A program made the translations under genes and the position numbers. 64,000 nt of DNA from Haematobia irritans (taxonomy: Eukaryota; Arthropoda; Insecta; Diptera; Muscidae). Shown one piece after another: positions 11,501 to 21,069 of the stretch. The notes under the pieces were generated by a model. That model made no database searches, had not been told where the DNA came from, and worked only from the letters and a program-made list of their open reading frames with translations. The first letter of the stretch is position 1. The number at the start of each line of letters is the position of its first letter. Where the stretch lies: the NCBI RefSeq assembly GCF_050003625.1, contig NC_134398.1, positions 86,429,983 to 86,493,982 of the forward strand, written 5' to 3'.

Positions 11501-12165
11501 AATATACTTACGATGAATAATAAACTAATAAGTCAAAATGGCCTATTTATTATTCACAAAAACCATTGTATTAAGAAATTTTATGATAAGTATTTATAAT
11601 AAAGTGCTTTCACTTAAAGAAAGTTTACTTTTAATGTATGAATATTTTCATAATAGTATAACGGTTTGTTGTTCCTTTAATTTTTTTTTTCTCTGTACTG
11701 TGGAATGATTGATTTAAAAATAGTTTAGTCGTCGACATTTTAAAGAGACGGTTAACCAAATTTTACTATCGGGTTTCCCAAAAAATAATCAAGTTAACCA
11801 AAATAATACTGACTTTCTAACTTGGTAGTGGTATATAAAGCTTATGGTGTTGTAAAATTGAACTAAAATACAATGCCTTCGATGAACTAAAATTTAAGAG
11901 AATTATAAATTAGACAAGCAGAAAAAATCTTAAGGCCTAAATCATGGTAAATTTTACTACAGTTTAGTTCATTCTGCAATGGAAAAGGGTTCACTGTTTT
12001 TTTCAGTGCAGACTGTGTCAATCTGACAACGATAAAAGACACCAAGCAACAACCAGTGTTCATGATCTGAAAATCTAACGAACCAAATTCGAAAGAACTA
12101 TTTTATAAGTTCTTTCGGGAACGCTTCTGTTTCATGTCGTTGCTGTCCGTGCACGTCTTTGGAAC

Positions 12166-12675
12166 ATTATTTTTTTTATAAGTGTAGTCAAATACAAGTA
12201 CTTTAAGGACATTTTAATGGAATTTACAATTAATGTTTACAAACTGCCATCCAATTTATAAACTATAGATTCTTAAAAATATATATATTCAACGAATTAT
12301 ATCATATTTTCACAATACAAACAATATTTTGGTTGAACAAATTCTGAAAATATATAAGTTCGTACAAGGATTTTACTTAGAGGCTCATGTTACAGAAGCG
12401 AGTTTTTGAGGGTGTATATCATTATTTTTTTTATAAGTGTAGTCAAATACAAGTACTTTAAGGACATTTTAATGGAATTTACAATTAATGTTTACAAACT
12501 GCCATCCAATTTATAAACTATAGATTCTTAAAAATATATATATTCAACGAATTATATCATATTTTCACAATACAAACAATATTTTGGTTGAACAAATTCT
12601 GAAAATATATAAGTTCGTACAAGGATTTTACTTAGAGGTTCATGTTACAGAAGCGAGTTTTTGAGGGTGTATATC
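12166..12675. repeat. 255-bp direct tandem duplication
   Basis: Unit one 12166-12420, unit two 12421-12675; I found a single difference by eye (AGAGGCTCATG against AGAGGTTCATG). Each unit ends in GTTACAGAAGCGAGTTTTTG and AGGGTGTA, which matches the inverted left terminus of the family E element at 48420. The duplication is therefore recent and carries a family E end in each copy. Confidence 0.95.
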
Positions 12676-12819
12676 ACGGTTGCCACGCGTGCCAAAAAGA
12701 ATCTTCCACAATTTGAAGACAATTTTATCAAAAATCTACCAAATTAAAAACAAAAAGTTGTTGATTAAATTTGTGTGATTAGTATAAAAAATGTTACTTT
12801 ATTAATTTTATATTTTGTT

Positions 12820-12935
12820 AAAATTTTATTTTTATAGAAATTTTGTTAACATTTTATTTCTATAGAAAATGTTGCCAAAATTTTATTTCTGTAGAAAAGT
12901 TTTGTTAAAATTTTATTTCTATAAGAAATTTTACT
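12820..12935. repeat. TTTTATTTCTATAGAAA minisatellite
   Basis: About four degenerate units of 28-33 bases built on AAAATTTTATTTCTATAGAA. The same unit is repeated at 39.86-40.06 kb (inverse strand) and 54.49-55.06 kb. Confidence 0.8.
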
Positions 12936-13029
12936 TCTATAATGTAGAGGAACATTTTGCAAAATCCACCAAAACATCAAGAATTCTACCGATCTACTAA
13001 CCAGTAAAAAATATACAATTTGTGGTGTA

Positions 13030-14336
13030 AAGGGTGATACGGTCAAAATTTGGTCAATATAAACTTGACGAATTTCTTTCAATTTTACATTTAAAAAACC
13101 TGAAAACCTGACCTGAAGGTGTGTGTGTGTAGAATGTTGCTCCTATTTTGATTTTGGAATTCACTCTTCAGTTGTCAAAATGCCGTCCAAGCAAGAAGAG
13201 CAGCGTATCAAAATTTTGCTCGCGCATCGCGAAAATCCGAGCTACTCGCACGCAAAGCTGGCAAAATCGCTAAAAGTTGCCAAATCAACCGTTACAAATG
13301 TAATTAAAGTGTTTGGGGAACGTTTGTCGACAGCCAGGAAGTCTGGATCGGGAGGAAATCGAAAATCGAAAACCGGAAACCGCTGAGACGACAAAGAGAG
13401 TCGCCGGTAGTTTCAAGCGAAACCCTAACATCTCTCTCCGAGATGCCGCAAATAAGCTGGGTGTATCGTCTACAACCGTGCATCGAGCCAAAAACCGAGC
13501 CGGACTATCGACTTACAAGAAGGTAGTGACTCCAAATCGCGATGATAAACAAAATACGACGGCCAAAGCGCGACGGCCATCGTCGCTGTACACGACGATG
13601 CTGACGAAGTTTGACTGCGTGGTAATGGACGACGAAACCTACGTCAAAGCCGACTACAAGCAGCTTCCGGGACAGGAGTTTTATACGGCAAAAGGAAGGG
13701 GAAAGGTAGCAGATATTTTCAAGCACATAAAACTGTCAAAGTTCGCAAAGAAATATCTGGTTTGGCAAGCCATCTGTACCTGTGGCTTGAAAAGCAGCAT
13801 TTTCATAGCTTCCGGGACTGTCAACCAAGAAATTTACGTGAAAGAGTGATTGAATAAACGTCTGCTGCCTTTCCTGAAGAAACACGGTTGTTCCGTACTG
13901 TTTTGGCCGGATTTGGCATCTTGCCATTACGGTAGAAAGGCCATGGAGTGGTACGCCGCCAACAACGTGCAGGTGGTTCCCAAGGACAAGAACCCTCCCA
14001 ACACGCCAGAGCTCCGCCCAATTGAGCAATACTGGGCTATTGTCAAGCGGAACCTAAAGAAGACCAAAAAAACTGCTAAGGACGAGCAGCAGTTCAAGGC
14101 AAAGTGGCTTTCTGCGGCGAAGAAGGTGGACAAGGTGGCTGTACAAAATCTGATGGCAAGTGTCAAGCGTGAGGCCCGGCAATTCGGATTTGGAAAAGCG
14201 GAAGCCTAACTGAATATTTTTCCTGAATTTTATACTAATTGAACTTGGAAAAGAAATTTAATTTGATTTTTTAAATAAACGATTTCACCGATTTACACGC
14301 GTTTTCCCTTGACCAAATTTTGACCGTATCACCCTT
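13030..14336 (+). mobile_element. Mariner-superfamily element, near full-length copy
   Basis: Terminal inverted repeats AAGGGTGATACGGTCAAAAT at both ends are flanked by TA at 13028-13029 and 14337-14338. At 1307 bp this is a usual mariner size. It lies in the spacer between the two inverted H elements, in opposite orientation to the deleted copy at 8357-9387, to which it is very similar. Confidence 0.95.
13180..14209 (+). pseudogene. DD37E mariner-superfamily transposase, frameshift and nonsense
   Basis: Start at the MPSKQEEQ methionine, 13180. The coding length of about 343 codons includes an N-terminal paired helix-turn-helix region (LAKSLKVAKSTVTNVIKVFG and later LRDAANKLGVSSTTVHRAKN), then the catalytic domain with VMDDETY, WPDLASC and PIEQYW; the second Asp and Glu are 37 residues apart. 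Two lesions are visible: a one-base shift between about 13340 and 13385 in an AAATCGAAAATCGAAAACC tract, and a TGA at 13847-13849 where the other copy has TGT (Cys). Stop at 14207-14209. The family is the DD37E clade of mosquito and fly IS630-Tc1-mariner transposases. Confidence 0.92.
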
Positions 14337-14338
14337 TA

Positions 14339-15233
14339 TATACGTATTTGACGGGGCCCTGAAAACGGCCTCTTGTTTATTATTTTCACTTTATAATTGG
14401 TAGATGTTGTATTTACGTATCTCGCTAAACATTCATTTACACATATGAGATCGAGCTAACTCATACATGTATGGTAAATGTGTATATGTATACATACATT
14501 GATATATGTATGTATGTATTAACATTTTCAAACTGCCATAGAGACATAGAAACATTGGCACTAACAATACTCCCACCCATCCATAGGAAAATAGAAAAAT
14601 GAACACTTGGAATAACAAACAGAACAGCAGCGGGTACACAATTTAATTGCATACTTAAAAAAACGTCTACATAGCAAAACTACCAAAACAACCATACCAT
14701 TGACACAAAGTTATTTACATGCACATATGCATACACACATCGGCTATACTCGCAACATATGAATTCGTCCTTTAAGAGCAGTACGTAGTCTCTATTTTAA
14801 AGTGAAGAAGTCTGTTGTCCTTTTAGAATGACCAACTAGGCAAAACAATTACAAGGGATGCTAACAAAAATTTAAAAGTTTGTCTAAAAGACATATTTAA
14901 AGATGAGCAAATTAATTTGTGGAAAATTTCCATTAATCTGTGAGTACACGCAAAGAAATAAATGTTTCGAAAATGGGTATCGCAAACGTTGTTCCTTTGT
15001 TACAGTTTTTTTTTTGTTAATTTCTTCGAGTTCTAACCTTTATCTCAAAAAAAAAAAAAAATCTAGTTGCAACATTTTGAGAAATACGGTGTGTACCAAA
15101 CTGACAGCCCATTTCGTTTCAAGCACTGTTCATTTCTGGCTCTATGTCTTACTTAAGACACATTTTGAAGTTTCGTAATACAAATTTAATATATCCTTTC
15201 GAAATCTGGCAAACATGTTTGGAATATAATATA
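14339..15233. other. Spacer sequence without a gene
   Basis: It holds ATGTATGTAT simple repeats near 14460-14520, scattered CATACACACA words and a GTACACGCAAAGAAATAAATG phrase near 14944 like the terminus of other TA-flanked elements in this window. A poly-A tract lies at 15047-15060. I see nothing else. Confidence 0.5.
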
Positions 15234-16099
15234 CACTGAAAAAACCGTCAACCCTTTTCCATTGCAAAATGAACTAAACTGTAGTAATATTGACCATGAC
15301 TTAGCCCTTAAGATTTTTTTCAACTTGTCTAGGTTATAATTCTCTTAAATTGTAGTTCAACTATAACATTGTATTTTAGTTAATTTTTACAACACCATAA
15401 GATTTATATACCCCTACCAAGTTAAGAAGTCAGTATTATTTTGGTTTACTTGCTTATTTTTAGGGAAACCTGATAATAAAAATTGGTTATCAGTCTCTTT
15501 AAAATGTCGACGACTAAACTGTTTTTAAATCAATCATTTCACAGTACAGAGAAATTAAATAATTAAAGGAACAATAAACCGTTTTACTATTATGAAAATT
15601 TTCATACATTAAAATTAAACTTTCTTTAAGCAAAAGTACTTTATTATAAAAACTTATGATGAAAGTTCTTAATACAATGTTTTTGTGAATAAAAATTATG
15701 ACCACGTGGAACAGAGAGTAGTTCATTTGAACCCGCTGTTTGGACATTTTTACTTATCCTTTTTTTATTCATCGTAGGTAGTTTTTTTCACATATCTTGC
15801 TGGAAAAAAATGGAAACAATAATGAAAATTGTTAAAAATTAACACCATGTAATGAAATATAATTTTTAATTCTTCATTTTAGCTTGTAACATACCATATT
15901 TGGGGCATTTTATCAAATGGTGTAAGGAATTCAACTTTTCTTTGGAAAGCGTATCTCATAAAATTTGTACCTGAAACAATTAGAGAAATAATGAAGTATT
16001 CTAAATAAACTCATAAAACTGTGTTATTATCGATGTGAAGGATATAATAAAATACATATTCTAGTTGAATGAAAGCCAAAGTTTTAATATAAAACTTGC

Positions 16100-16165
16100 C
16101 AATTCTCTATTAAATTGTACGCTGAGGGGAAATATAAAAAGTTGTCCAAATTTATTTGGGTTACT
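16100..16165 (-). other. Microexon-like unit 1 of H2
   Basis: On the minus strand: TTTCAG before, 66 bases beginning AGTAACCC and containing TCAGCGTACAATTTAATAG, then GCAAGTTTT (a GC donor). Confidence 0.45.
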
Positions 16166-16261
16166 CTGAAATTAAATATTAAATAAAATTATTAAATAGG
16201 TTTTCAAAAAATCTAATGAAAAAAATAATAATATGCATAAAAAACCAAATATTCTTGATAA

Positions 16262-16521
16262 CCCCAGACAGTCATCATTCGTCAAAATGACGACACGATT
16301 TAAATTTTCGATTTAAAATGCATTTTAGTCTATTGGGAAATGGTAAATTTAAGTTATACTAATTCGACCGTTTTATGAATTTTTGTTTTATACTACTTAA
16401 AACCAAATTGAATAAGAAAATAAACTCAAGTTTGGTTCACTTTTTCGCTCACGAAATGAGCCGTAGTCAAAATGACGAAGGCTGACGTTAATGTACAAAA
16501 AATAAGGATGACTGTCCAGGG
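16262..16521. mobile_element. 260-bp TTAA-type MITE in H2
   Basis: Terminal repeats CCCCAGACAGTCATC and, inverted from the right end, CCCTGGACAGTCATC. The right flank is TTAA and the left flank ATAA, consistent with a decayed piggyBac-type duplication. Symmetric internal words TCAAAATGACGA occur near both ends. No ORF. Confidence 0.7.
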
Positions 16522-16543
16522 TTAAAAGAAAGTTAAAGAATCC

Positions 16544-16701
16544 TGTTGTGAATGAGTGATACAAGCGAGCAGTTCGATGGTTGGTAATAAACTAAAAAAC
16601 GTTTTATTTAAAAATTCACTTAGTACTTAAAAACTACTTTAATATCTAACCGTGGTGAGTACTAATAACTTATAACTAGAAATGGTTATTCGGTTACAAC
16701 A
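16544..16701 (-). repeat. 3' LTR of the copia element
   Basis: Begins TGTTGTGAATGAG and ends GGTTACAACA, with TGTTG...CAACA ends that are inverted repeats. Near-identical to 20736-20893. Confidence 0.96.
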
Positions 16702-16766
16702 CCCTCCCTGAATAAACATTGAGATCAATATTAATAATAAAATATAAAAGTTACATTAAAAGAAAA

Positions 16767-19700
16767 TTATAGTAAACCAAATTCATGAGAAAAAATCTTA
16801 TATTTATCAGCAGGTACTGCCTTGGTGAATAAGTCCGCAATCATCCTCCCTGTCTCCAAGTATTCGAGACTTATTTCGCCACTTCCAAGTTTCTCTTGCA
16901 TAAATTTGATTCGGATATCGATGTGTTTCGTCCTCGAAGAGAACGAACCATTTCGTGCGATATGTAAGGCGCTTTTGTTGTCGCAAAACAATTTTATTGG
17001 AGTTGAAACATCCAATAATTCCTTCTGTATACGTTGCAACCAGGCCGCCTCTTGCATTGCAGCAACTATCGACATAAACTCGGCCTCAGTCGAAGACAGA
17101 GCCACAGTACGTTGCCTCTTTGCACACCATGATATTGCGGCACCTTGCATTGTGAATATATAGCCCGTGGTGGATCTCCTGTCATCAACGTTGCCTGCCC
17201 AGTCAGCATCGCAGAATCCAAATAGACCACTGGGTTTAGTACAATATGTCAGGCCTTTGTCAACAGTTCCTTTTAGATATCGCATAACACGCTTTACTGC
17301 TGTCCAGTGGGCCTTTCCTGGATTCGCATTGAAGCTACTTAACAAATTTACGATATAGCAGATGTCGGGTCTTGTGTTCTGGGCCGCGAATAACAATGAT
17401 CCAACAGCTTCTAAATATGGAACCTTATCCATTTCCTCCTTCTCTTCTTCTGTTGATGGACACATTTTCAGCGACAATTTTTGGTTTGCATCGACTGGAG
17501 AAGATATTGGATTACAGTCTTCCATATTGAATCGCTTCAAAACATCCTTAATATACTGCGATTGATCAATTCTCACATCGCCATTTTTCATCCTTTGAAT
17601 TCGTATCCCAAGCACTGAGAAAGCCTCTCCTAGATCTTTCATTTTAAAATTGTCTGACAGTGACTTCTTCAGTTTGATTGTAGTCGCCATGTCGTTTGAA
17701 AATATAAGGACGTCGTCCACGTAAATTGCAACAAACAAAAGACGATTACCTTTACGACGGTGATATATGCACTGGTCAATGTCGCTTCTTTCGAGACCAA
17801 ATTCTAGGAGAACCTTGTTCAATGTGGCATTCCAAACACGGCTGGATTGTTTTAGTCCGTATAGACTTTTCTTCAAAAAACACACTCGATTACTCCCATC
17901 GTCGTAGCCTTCCGGTTGGGTCATAAAAATCTCTTCCGCCAGTTCTCCATTTAGAAATGCAGTAACTGCATCAAGTTGATGAATATGCATTTTATACTTC
18001 ACGGACAGGGCTATGAGAAATCGTATTGAAGAATATCTGACAACAGGGGCAAATGTCTCTGTGTAATCTATTCCTTCTATCTGACTGCACCCTTTAACGA
18101 CTAGTCTTGCCTTTCTGCGGACATTCGAGCCTGTTGCGTCAACCTTTGTCTTGAAAACCCATTTCGATTTTATAGCTTTCCTTTCGGCTGGAAGGTTCTT
18201 CAATTCCCATGTTGCGTTTTCAATAAGAGATGTCATCTCCTCATCCATGGCCAAACGCCACTCATCGGCTTCTGGCGAGTCTAGCGCTTCCTTCAAAGTC
18301 TTAGGGTCCTTGGATACAAATGTCAAGGCACAAAAGTTAGAATTAGACGAAGTTTTTGCAGCAATTCGCTCAGATCGACGATAGTTATCTGTCTTGTCTT
18401 GTTCATAGCCTTGTTCAGCATCGTCAAACTGGACGTTGTCATCAGAACTATCATCATATTCCACCTTAAGGCTGTCGATTGAATCATTACGATCTTGTAG
18501 GCGCAAGGTTGTACTTGTATCTTGTGGGCGCAAAATTGTACTAGTATCTGGCACAGGATTTGTATCCACAAAATCGGATGGAATTTCATCGACCTCAACT
18601 ACGGGAATCAGAGAGCTATTAGTACTTTCTTTGATGTTATTACATACCTGGTCTTCTATAAATATGACATCACGACTGATAACTATCTTCCTCTTTATAG
18701 GATCGTACAAGCGGTATGCCTTGCTCTCCAGACTATAACCCACAAATATACATTCAGATGACTTGGCACTTAGTTTCGACCTCTTTGACTGTGGAATATG
18801 CACGAAAGCCTTACAACCAAATACCTTAAGATGTTGCAATGGTGGTTTTGTTCCTGTCCAAATTTCTTCCGGGCTGCATTTTCCTTTTCTGCATGGTATT
18901 CTGTTCAAAAGATAGGCGGCTGTAACAGATGCCTCAGCCCAAAATCTCTCGTCCAGACCGGAATCTAAAAGCATGCATCGTACTCTATCCATTATAGTAC
19001 GATTGAGTCTTTCTACAACCCCGTTCTGCTGTGGGGTGTACGGTGCAGATTTTTGATGTAGTATGCCACTTTCAGACAAAAAATTCTCGAACTTTGCGTT
19101 AACATATTCCGTTCCATTGTCTGAACGAAATGTTTTAATTTTCCTTGAACATTGATTCTCAACAAATTTCTTGAATTTTCGAAACTCTTCAAATACTTCG
19201 GATTTGCTTTTTATAGGTACGAGAAATACCTTCCGTGAGAAGTCGTCCACAAAAGTTACAATAAATCTGGCGCCCGAGAAAGATTTTGAATTAATGGGAC
19301 CCATCACATCCGAATGAATCAGCTCAAGCAACTCAGTTGCCCGATGGCCATCCTCCTTAAAAGAATTTCTGGTTTGCTTGCCTTGTATACAAATTTCACA
19401 TTTGTCCGAACTCATTCTAAAATCAAGTTCATTCGTGTCTCTTATCTTGCACAAATTATCATCACAAATGTGAGCAAAACGCCTGTGCCACAATTTCGCA
19501 CTACTATTTACCAAAAATGATGTGTTCATTCTCTTAACAGATATGCCATCCAATCTGTACAGGTCGTTGTGAAGTGTTGCAGTCGCTAATAAAACATTGT
19601 CAGCGCCAAAAATTTCACATTTCTTATGCCCAAACACTACACTGTTGCCTTTTGCAGTTAACTGTTTCACAGACAGTAAGTTTGTACATAACTGAGGCAC

Positions 19701-20651
19701 ATATTCCACATTTGATAAAATAGCATTTGTCTCTCCGGTTTGTGTTGTCAACGTGATCTCTATATCACCTACACATTCGACTTTCATTTTGTTGTTGTTG
19801 GCAGCAGTTACTTCTCTGCCCTTTGTTGTTCTTGAGTTTGCCATGTATGTATTGGTGTTGGTCATATGTGCCGTTGCCCCAGAATCAATGTACCAATCAT
19901 CGGCTTTCATTTCACTGGGTGTAAAAAGAGATAGCAATAAGAGTCGATCGGTTTCTTTCTTTTTTCCGCTATTTTCCTTTTTTTTATTTGGGCAATCCTT
20001 TATGTAATGACCTTCCTTTTTGCAACCATGGCACTTGAACTTTTTTACTTTTGCTCCCCTTCTTTTCGCAAAAAAAGCGCTTCCCTCACTTTTTATGGCG
20101 TCGAATTTTACATCTTGCAACAACAAATTTTTAACTGCGTCCACTGTTAATTTTGATTTCGAATTCTCAACAGCAAGGACGAGGGACCGAAACTCCTCCG
20201 GCAATCCTGCGAGCATTAAAGATGCGATCAGCTCGTCATCTATGTTGAGTCCACTTTGTTGCACTTTCATTGATGCCATAATCATCTTGTTGACATATTC
20301 CTCCATGGAATCAAAGTCGGACAATTTTAGCTGCACCAGCTGCTTAAGGAGTTCGACTTTTCTGGTCAAACCAGTGTCTTCAAAAGAAGAGACTAGAGCA
20401 CACCACGCTGCCTTTGCAGTTGTCGCCTTTGCAATATGAGCAAAATTAGATGGCTCAACCATTAGCGTTATTTCAGCCAAAGCTCTTTCATTTGCCTCCT
20501 TTTCCTTTTCATTTGCTGTAGCAGACAACTCATTTTCGACAACTTTCCAGCAATTCTTCAATATAAGGTACGATTTTGCTTGTCGCTTCCATACGTCGAA
20601 ATTTTCACGACCTCTCAACTTCTCAAACGGGAAAGACAAATTCGATGCCAT
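16767..20651 (-). CDS. Copia-type gag-pol polyprotein, intact
   Basis: The single 1294-codon frame has every expected domain in order. Gag is about 1-200, with a zinc knuckle CHGCKKEGHYIKDC at 207-220. The aspartic protease motif DSGATAHMT is at 256. Integrase follows with its HHCC zinc site (LWHRRFAH... CEICIQGKQ, 387-426) and DDE core: HSDVMGP 446, RSDNGTEY 509, Glu of QQNGVVERLN about 548. Reverse transcriptase covers about 815-1060, with Asp in HQLDAVTAFLNG and YVDD at 977-980. RNase H has DADWAG at 1148 and SSTEAEF at 1186. One frame for gag and pol, with integrase before reverse transcriptase, is the Ty1/copia arrangement. The start is the methionine 84 bases from the LTR side of the primer site. 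No lesion was found, so it may be active. Confidence 0.97.
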   Translation of the reverse strand: MASNLSFPFEKLRGRENFDVWKRQAKSYLILKNCWKVVENELSATANEKEKEANERALAEITLMVEPSNFAHIAKATTAKAAWCALVSSFEDTGLTRKVELLKQLVQLKLSDFDSMEEYVNKMIMASMKVQQSGLNIDDELIASLMLAGLPEEFRSLVLAVENSKSKLTVDAVKNLLLQDVKFDAIKSEGSAFFAKRRGAKVKKFKCHGCKKEGHYIKDCPNKKKENSGKKKETDRLLLLSLFTPSEMKADDWYIDSGATAHMTNTNTYMANSRTTKGREVTAANNNKMKVECVGDIEITLTTQTGETNAILSNVEYVPQLCTNLLSVKQLTAKGNSVVFGHKKCEIFGADNVLLATATLHNDLYRLDGISVKRMNTSFLVNSSAKLWHRRFAHICDDNLCKIRDTNELDFRMSSDKCEICIQGKQTRNSFKEDGHRATELLELIHSDVMGPINSKSFSGARFIVTFVDDFSRKVFLVPIKSKSEVFEEFRKFKKFVENQCSRKIKTFRSDNGTEYVNAKFENFLSESGILHQKSAPYTPQQNGVVERLNRTIMDRVRCMLLDSGLDERFWAEASVTAAYLLNRIPCRKGKCSPEEIWTGTKPPLQHLKVFGCKAFVHIPQSKRSKLSAKSSECIFVGYSLESKAYRLYDPIKRKIVISRDVIFIEDQVCNNIKESTNSSLIPVVEVDEIPSDFVDTNPVPDTSTILRPQDTSTTLRLQDRNDSIDSLKVEYDDSSDDNVQFDDAEQGYEQDKTDNYRRSERIAAKTSSNSNFCALTFVSKDPKTLKEALDSPEADEWRLAMDEEMTSLIENATWELKNLPAERKAIKSKWVFKTKVDATGSNVRRKARLVVKGCSQIEGIDYTETFAPVVRYSSIRFLIALSVKYKMHIHQLDAVTAFLNGELAEEIFMTQPEGYDDGSNRVCFLKKSLYGLKQSSRVWNATLNKVLLEFGLERSDIDQCIYHRRKGNRLLFVAIYVDDVLIFSNDMATTIKLKKSLSDNFKMKDLGEAFSVLGIRIQRMKNGDVRIDQSQYIKDVLKRFNMEDCNPISSPVDANQKLSLKMCPSTEEEKEEMDKVPYLEAVGSLLFAAQNTRPDICYIVNLLSSFNANPGKAHWTAVKRVMRYLKGTVDKGLTYCTKPSGLFGFCDADWAGNVDDRRSTTGYIFTMQGAAISWCAKRQRTVALSSTEAEFMSIVAAMQEAAWLQRIQKELLDVSTPIKLFCDNKSALHIARNGSFSSRTKHIDIRIKFMQEKLGSGEISLEYLETGRMIADLFTKAVPADKYKIFSHEFGLL

Positions 20652-20723
20652 CTTTAAACCGCTTCTTTCTTATATTTCACCAGAATTTAATTTAAATATC
20701 AAAAAAAGACTTCGCGTCACTCT

Positions 20724-20735
20724 GGGCCCATAACC
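20724..20735 (-). other. Copia primer-binding site
   Basis: Directly next to the 5' LTR on the minus strand is GGTTATGGGCCC, complementary to the anticodon-loop region of initiator tRNA-Met (GGGCCCATAACC). This is the half-tRNA priming known for Drosophila copia. Confidence 0.85.
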
Positions 20736-20893
20736 TGTTGTGAATGAGTGATACAAGCGAGCAGTTCGATGGTTGGTAATGAACTAAAAAACGTTTTATT
20801 TAAAAATTCACTTAGTACTTAAAAACTACTTTAATATCTAACCGTGGTGAGTACTAATAACTTATAACTAGAAATGGTTATTCGGTTACAACA
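20736..20893 (-). repeat. 5' LTR of the copia element
   Basis: 158 bases, TGTTGTGAATGAG to GGTTACAACA, differing from the 3' LTR at one position by eye. It carries the promoter and polyadenylation signals of the element by analogy with the family; no individual motif was assigned. Confidence 0.95.
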
Positions 20894-20902
20894 AATCCTT
20901 AC

Positions 20903-20967
20903 CAATTCACTATTAAATTACAGGCAAAGGAGTACTAAAAATTTGTCCAAATTTTTAAGGGGTTATT
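20903..20967 (-). other. Microexon-like unit 2 of H2
   Basis: On the minus strand: TTTCAG before, 65 bases beginning AATAACCCC, then GTAAGGATT. It lies just outside the copia element. Confidence 0.45.
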
Positions 20968-21069
20968 CTGAAATTAAATCTTTGTTTTTACATTAAAAAT
21001 ATTACAATGGTTTCCAAAAAATTTGATAAAAGTTATACTTAAATAAGGTATTAAAAACCGGTAATTCTA

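Larger units (their letters stand above)
6774..12008 (+). mobile_element. Family H long DNA element, copy H1
   Basis: Read in reverse complement it matches 15234-24558 segment by segment: 6774-7370 against 23.94-24.56 kb, 7790-8200 against 23.5-23.93 kb, 9770-10320 against 15.8-16.1 and 23.4-23.5 kb, 11500-12008 against 15.23-15.77 kb. Ends are CACACAAAAAAATTG and CTGTTTTTTTCAGTG. It contains three insertions absent from H2: a MITE (7380-7776), a mariner (8357-9387) and a family C repeat (10330-11500). No transposase ORF is visible; microexon-like units lie at 9795-9860 and 9988-10029. Stripped of insertions the element is about 2.6 kb. Confidence 0.7.
12009..13029. repeat. Spacer with a 255-bp tandem duplication and a minisatellite
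   Basis: This lies between the inverted H copies. 12166-12420 and 12421-12675 are near-perfect direct repeats. 12820-12935 is a degenerate minisatellite of TTTTATTTCTATAGAAA-type units. The remaining sequence resembles the GGTTGCCA-containing repeat also found at 39.9-40.1 kb. No gene is seen. Confidence 0.7.
16544..20893 (-). mobile_element. Complete copia-type LTR retrotransposon
   Basis: A 4350-bp element with two 158-bp LTRs and the target duplication AATCC at 16539-16543 and 20894-20898. On the minus strand the order is 5' LTR, primer-binding site, one gag-pol ORF, a purine tract (CAGGGAGGG) and 3' LTR. I found one difference between the LTRs (TAATAAAC against TAATGAAC), so the insertion is recent. 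It sits inside the H2 copy. Confidence 0.97.

Noticed and set aside
13736..14166. Minus-strand ORFs of 66-97 codons in the mariner
   Set aside because: Antisense shadows of the transposase; the same shadows occur in the 8.5-9 kb copy.
17167..20439. Plus-strand ORFs of 60-139 codons over the copia element
   Set aside because: Antisense shadows of gag-pol.
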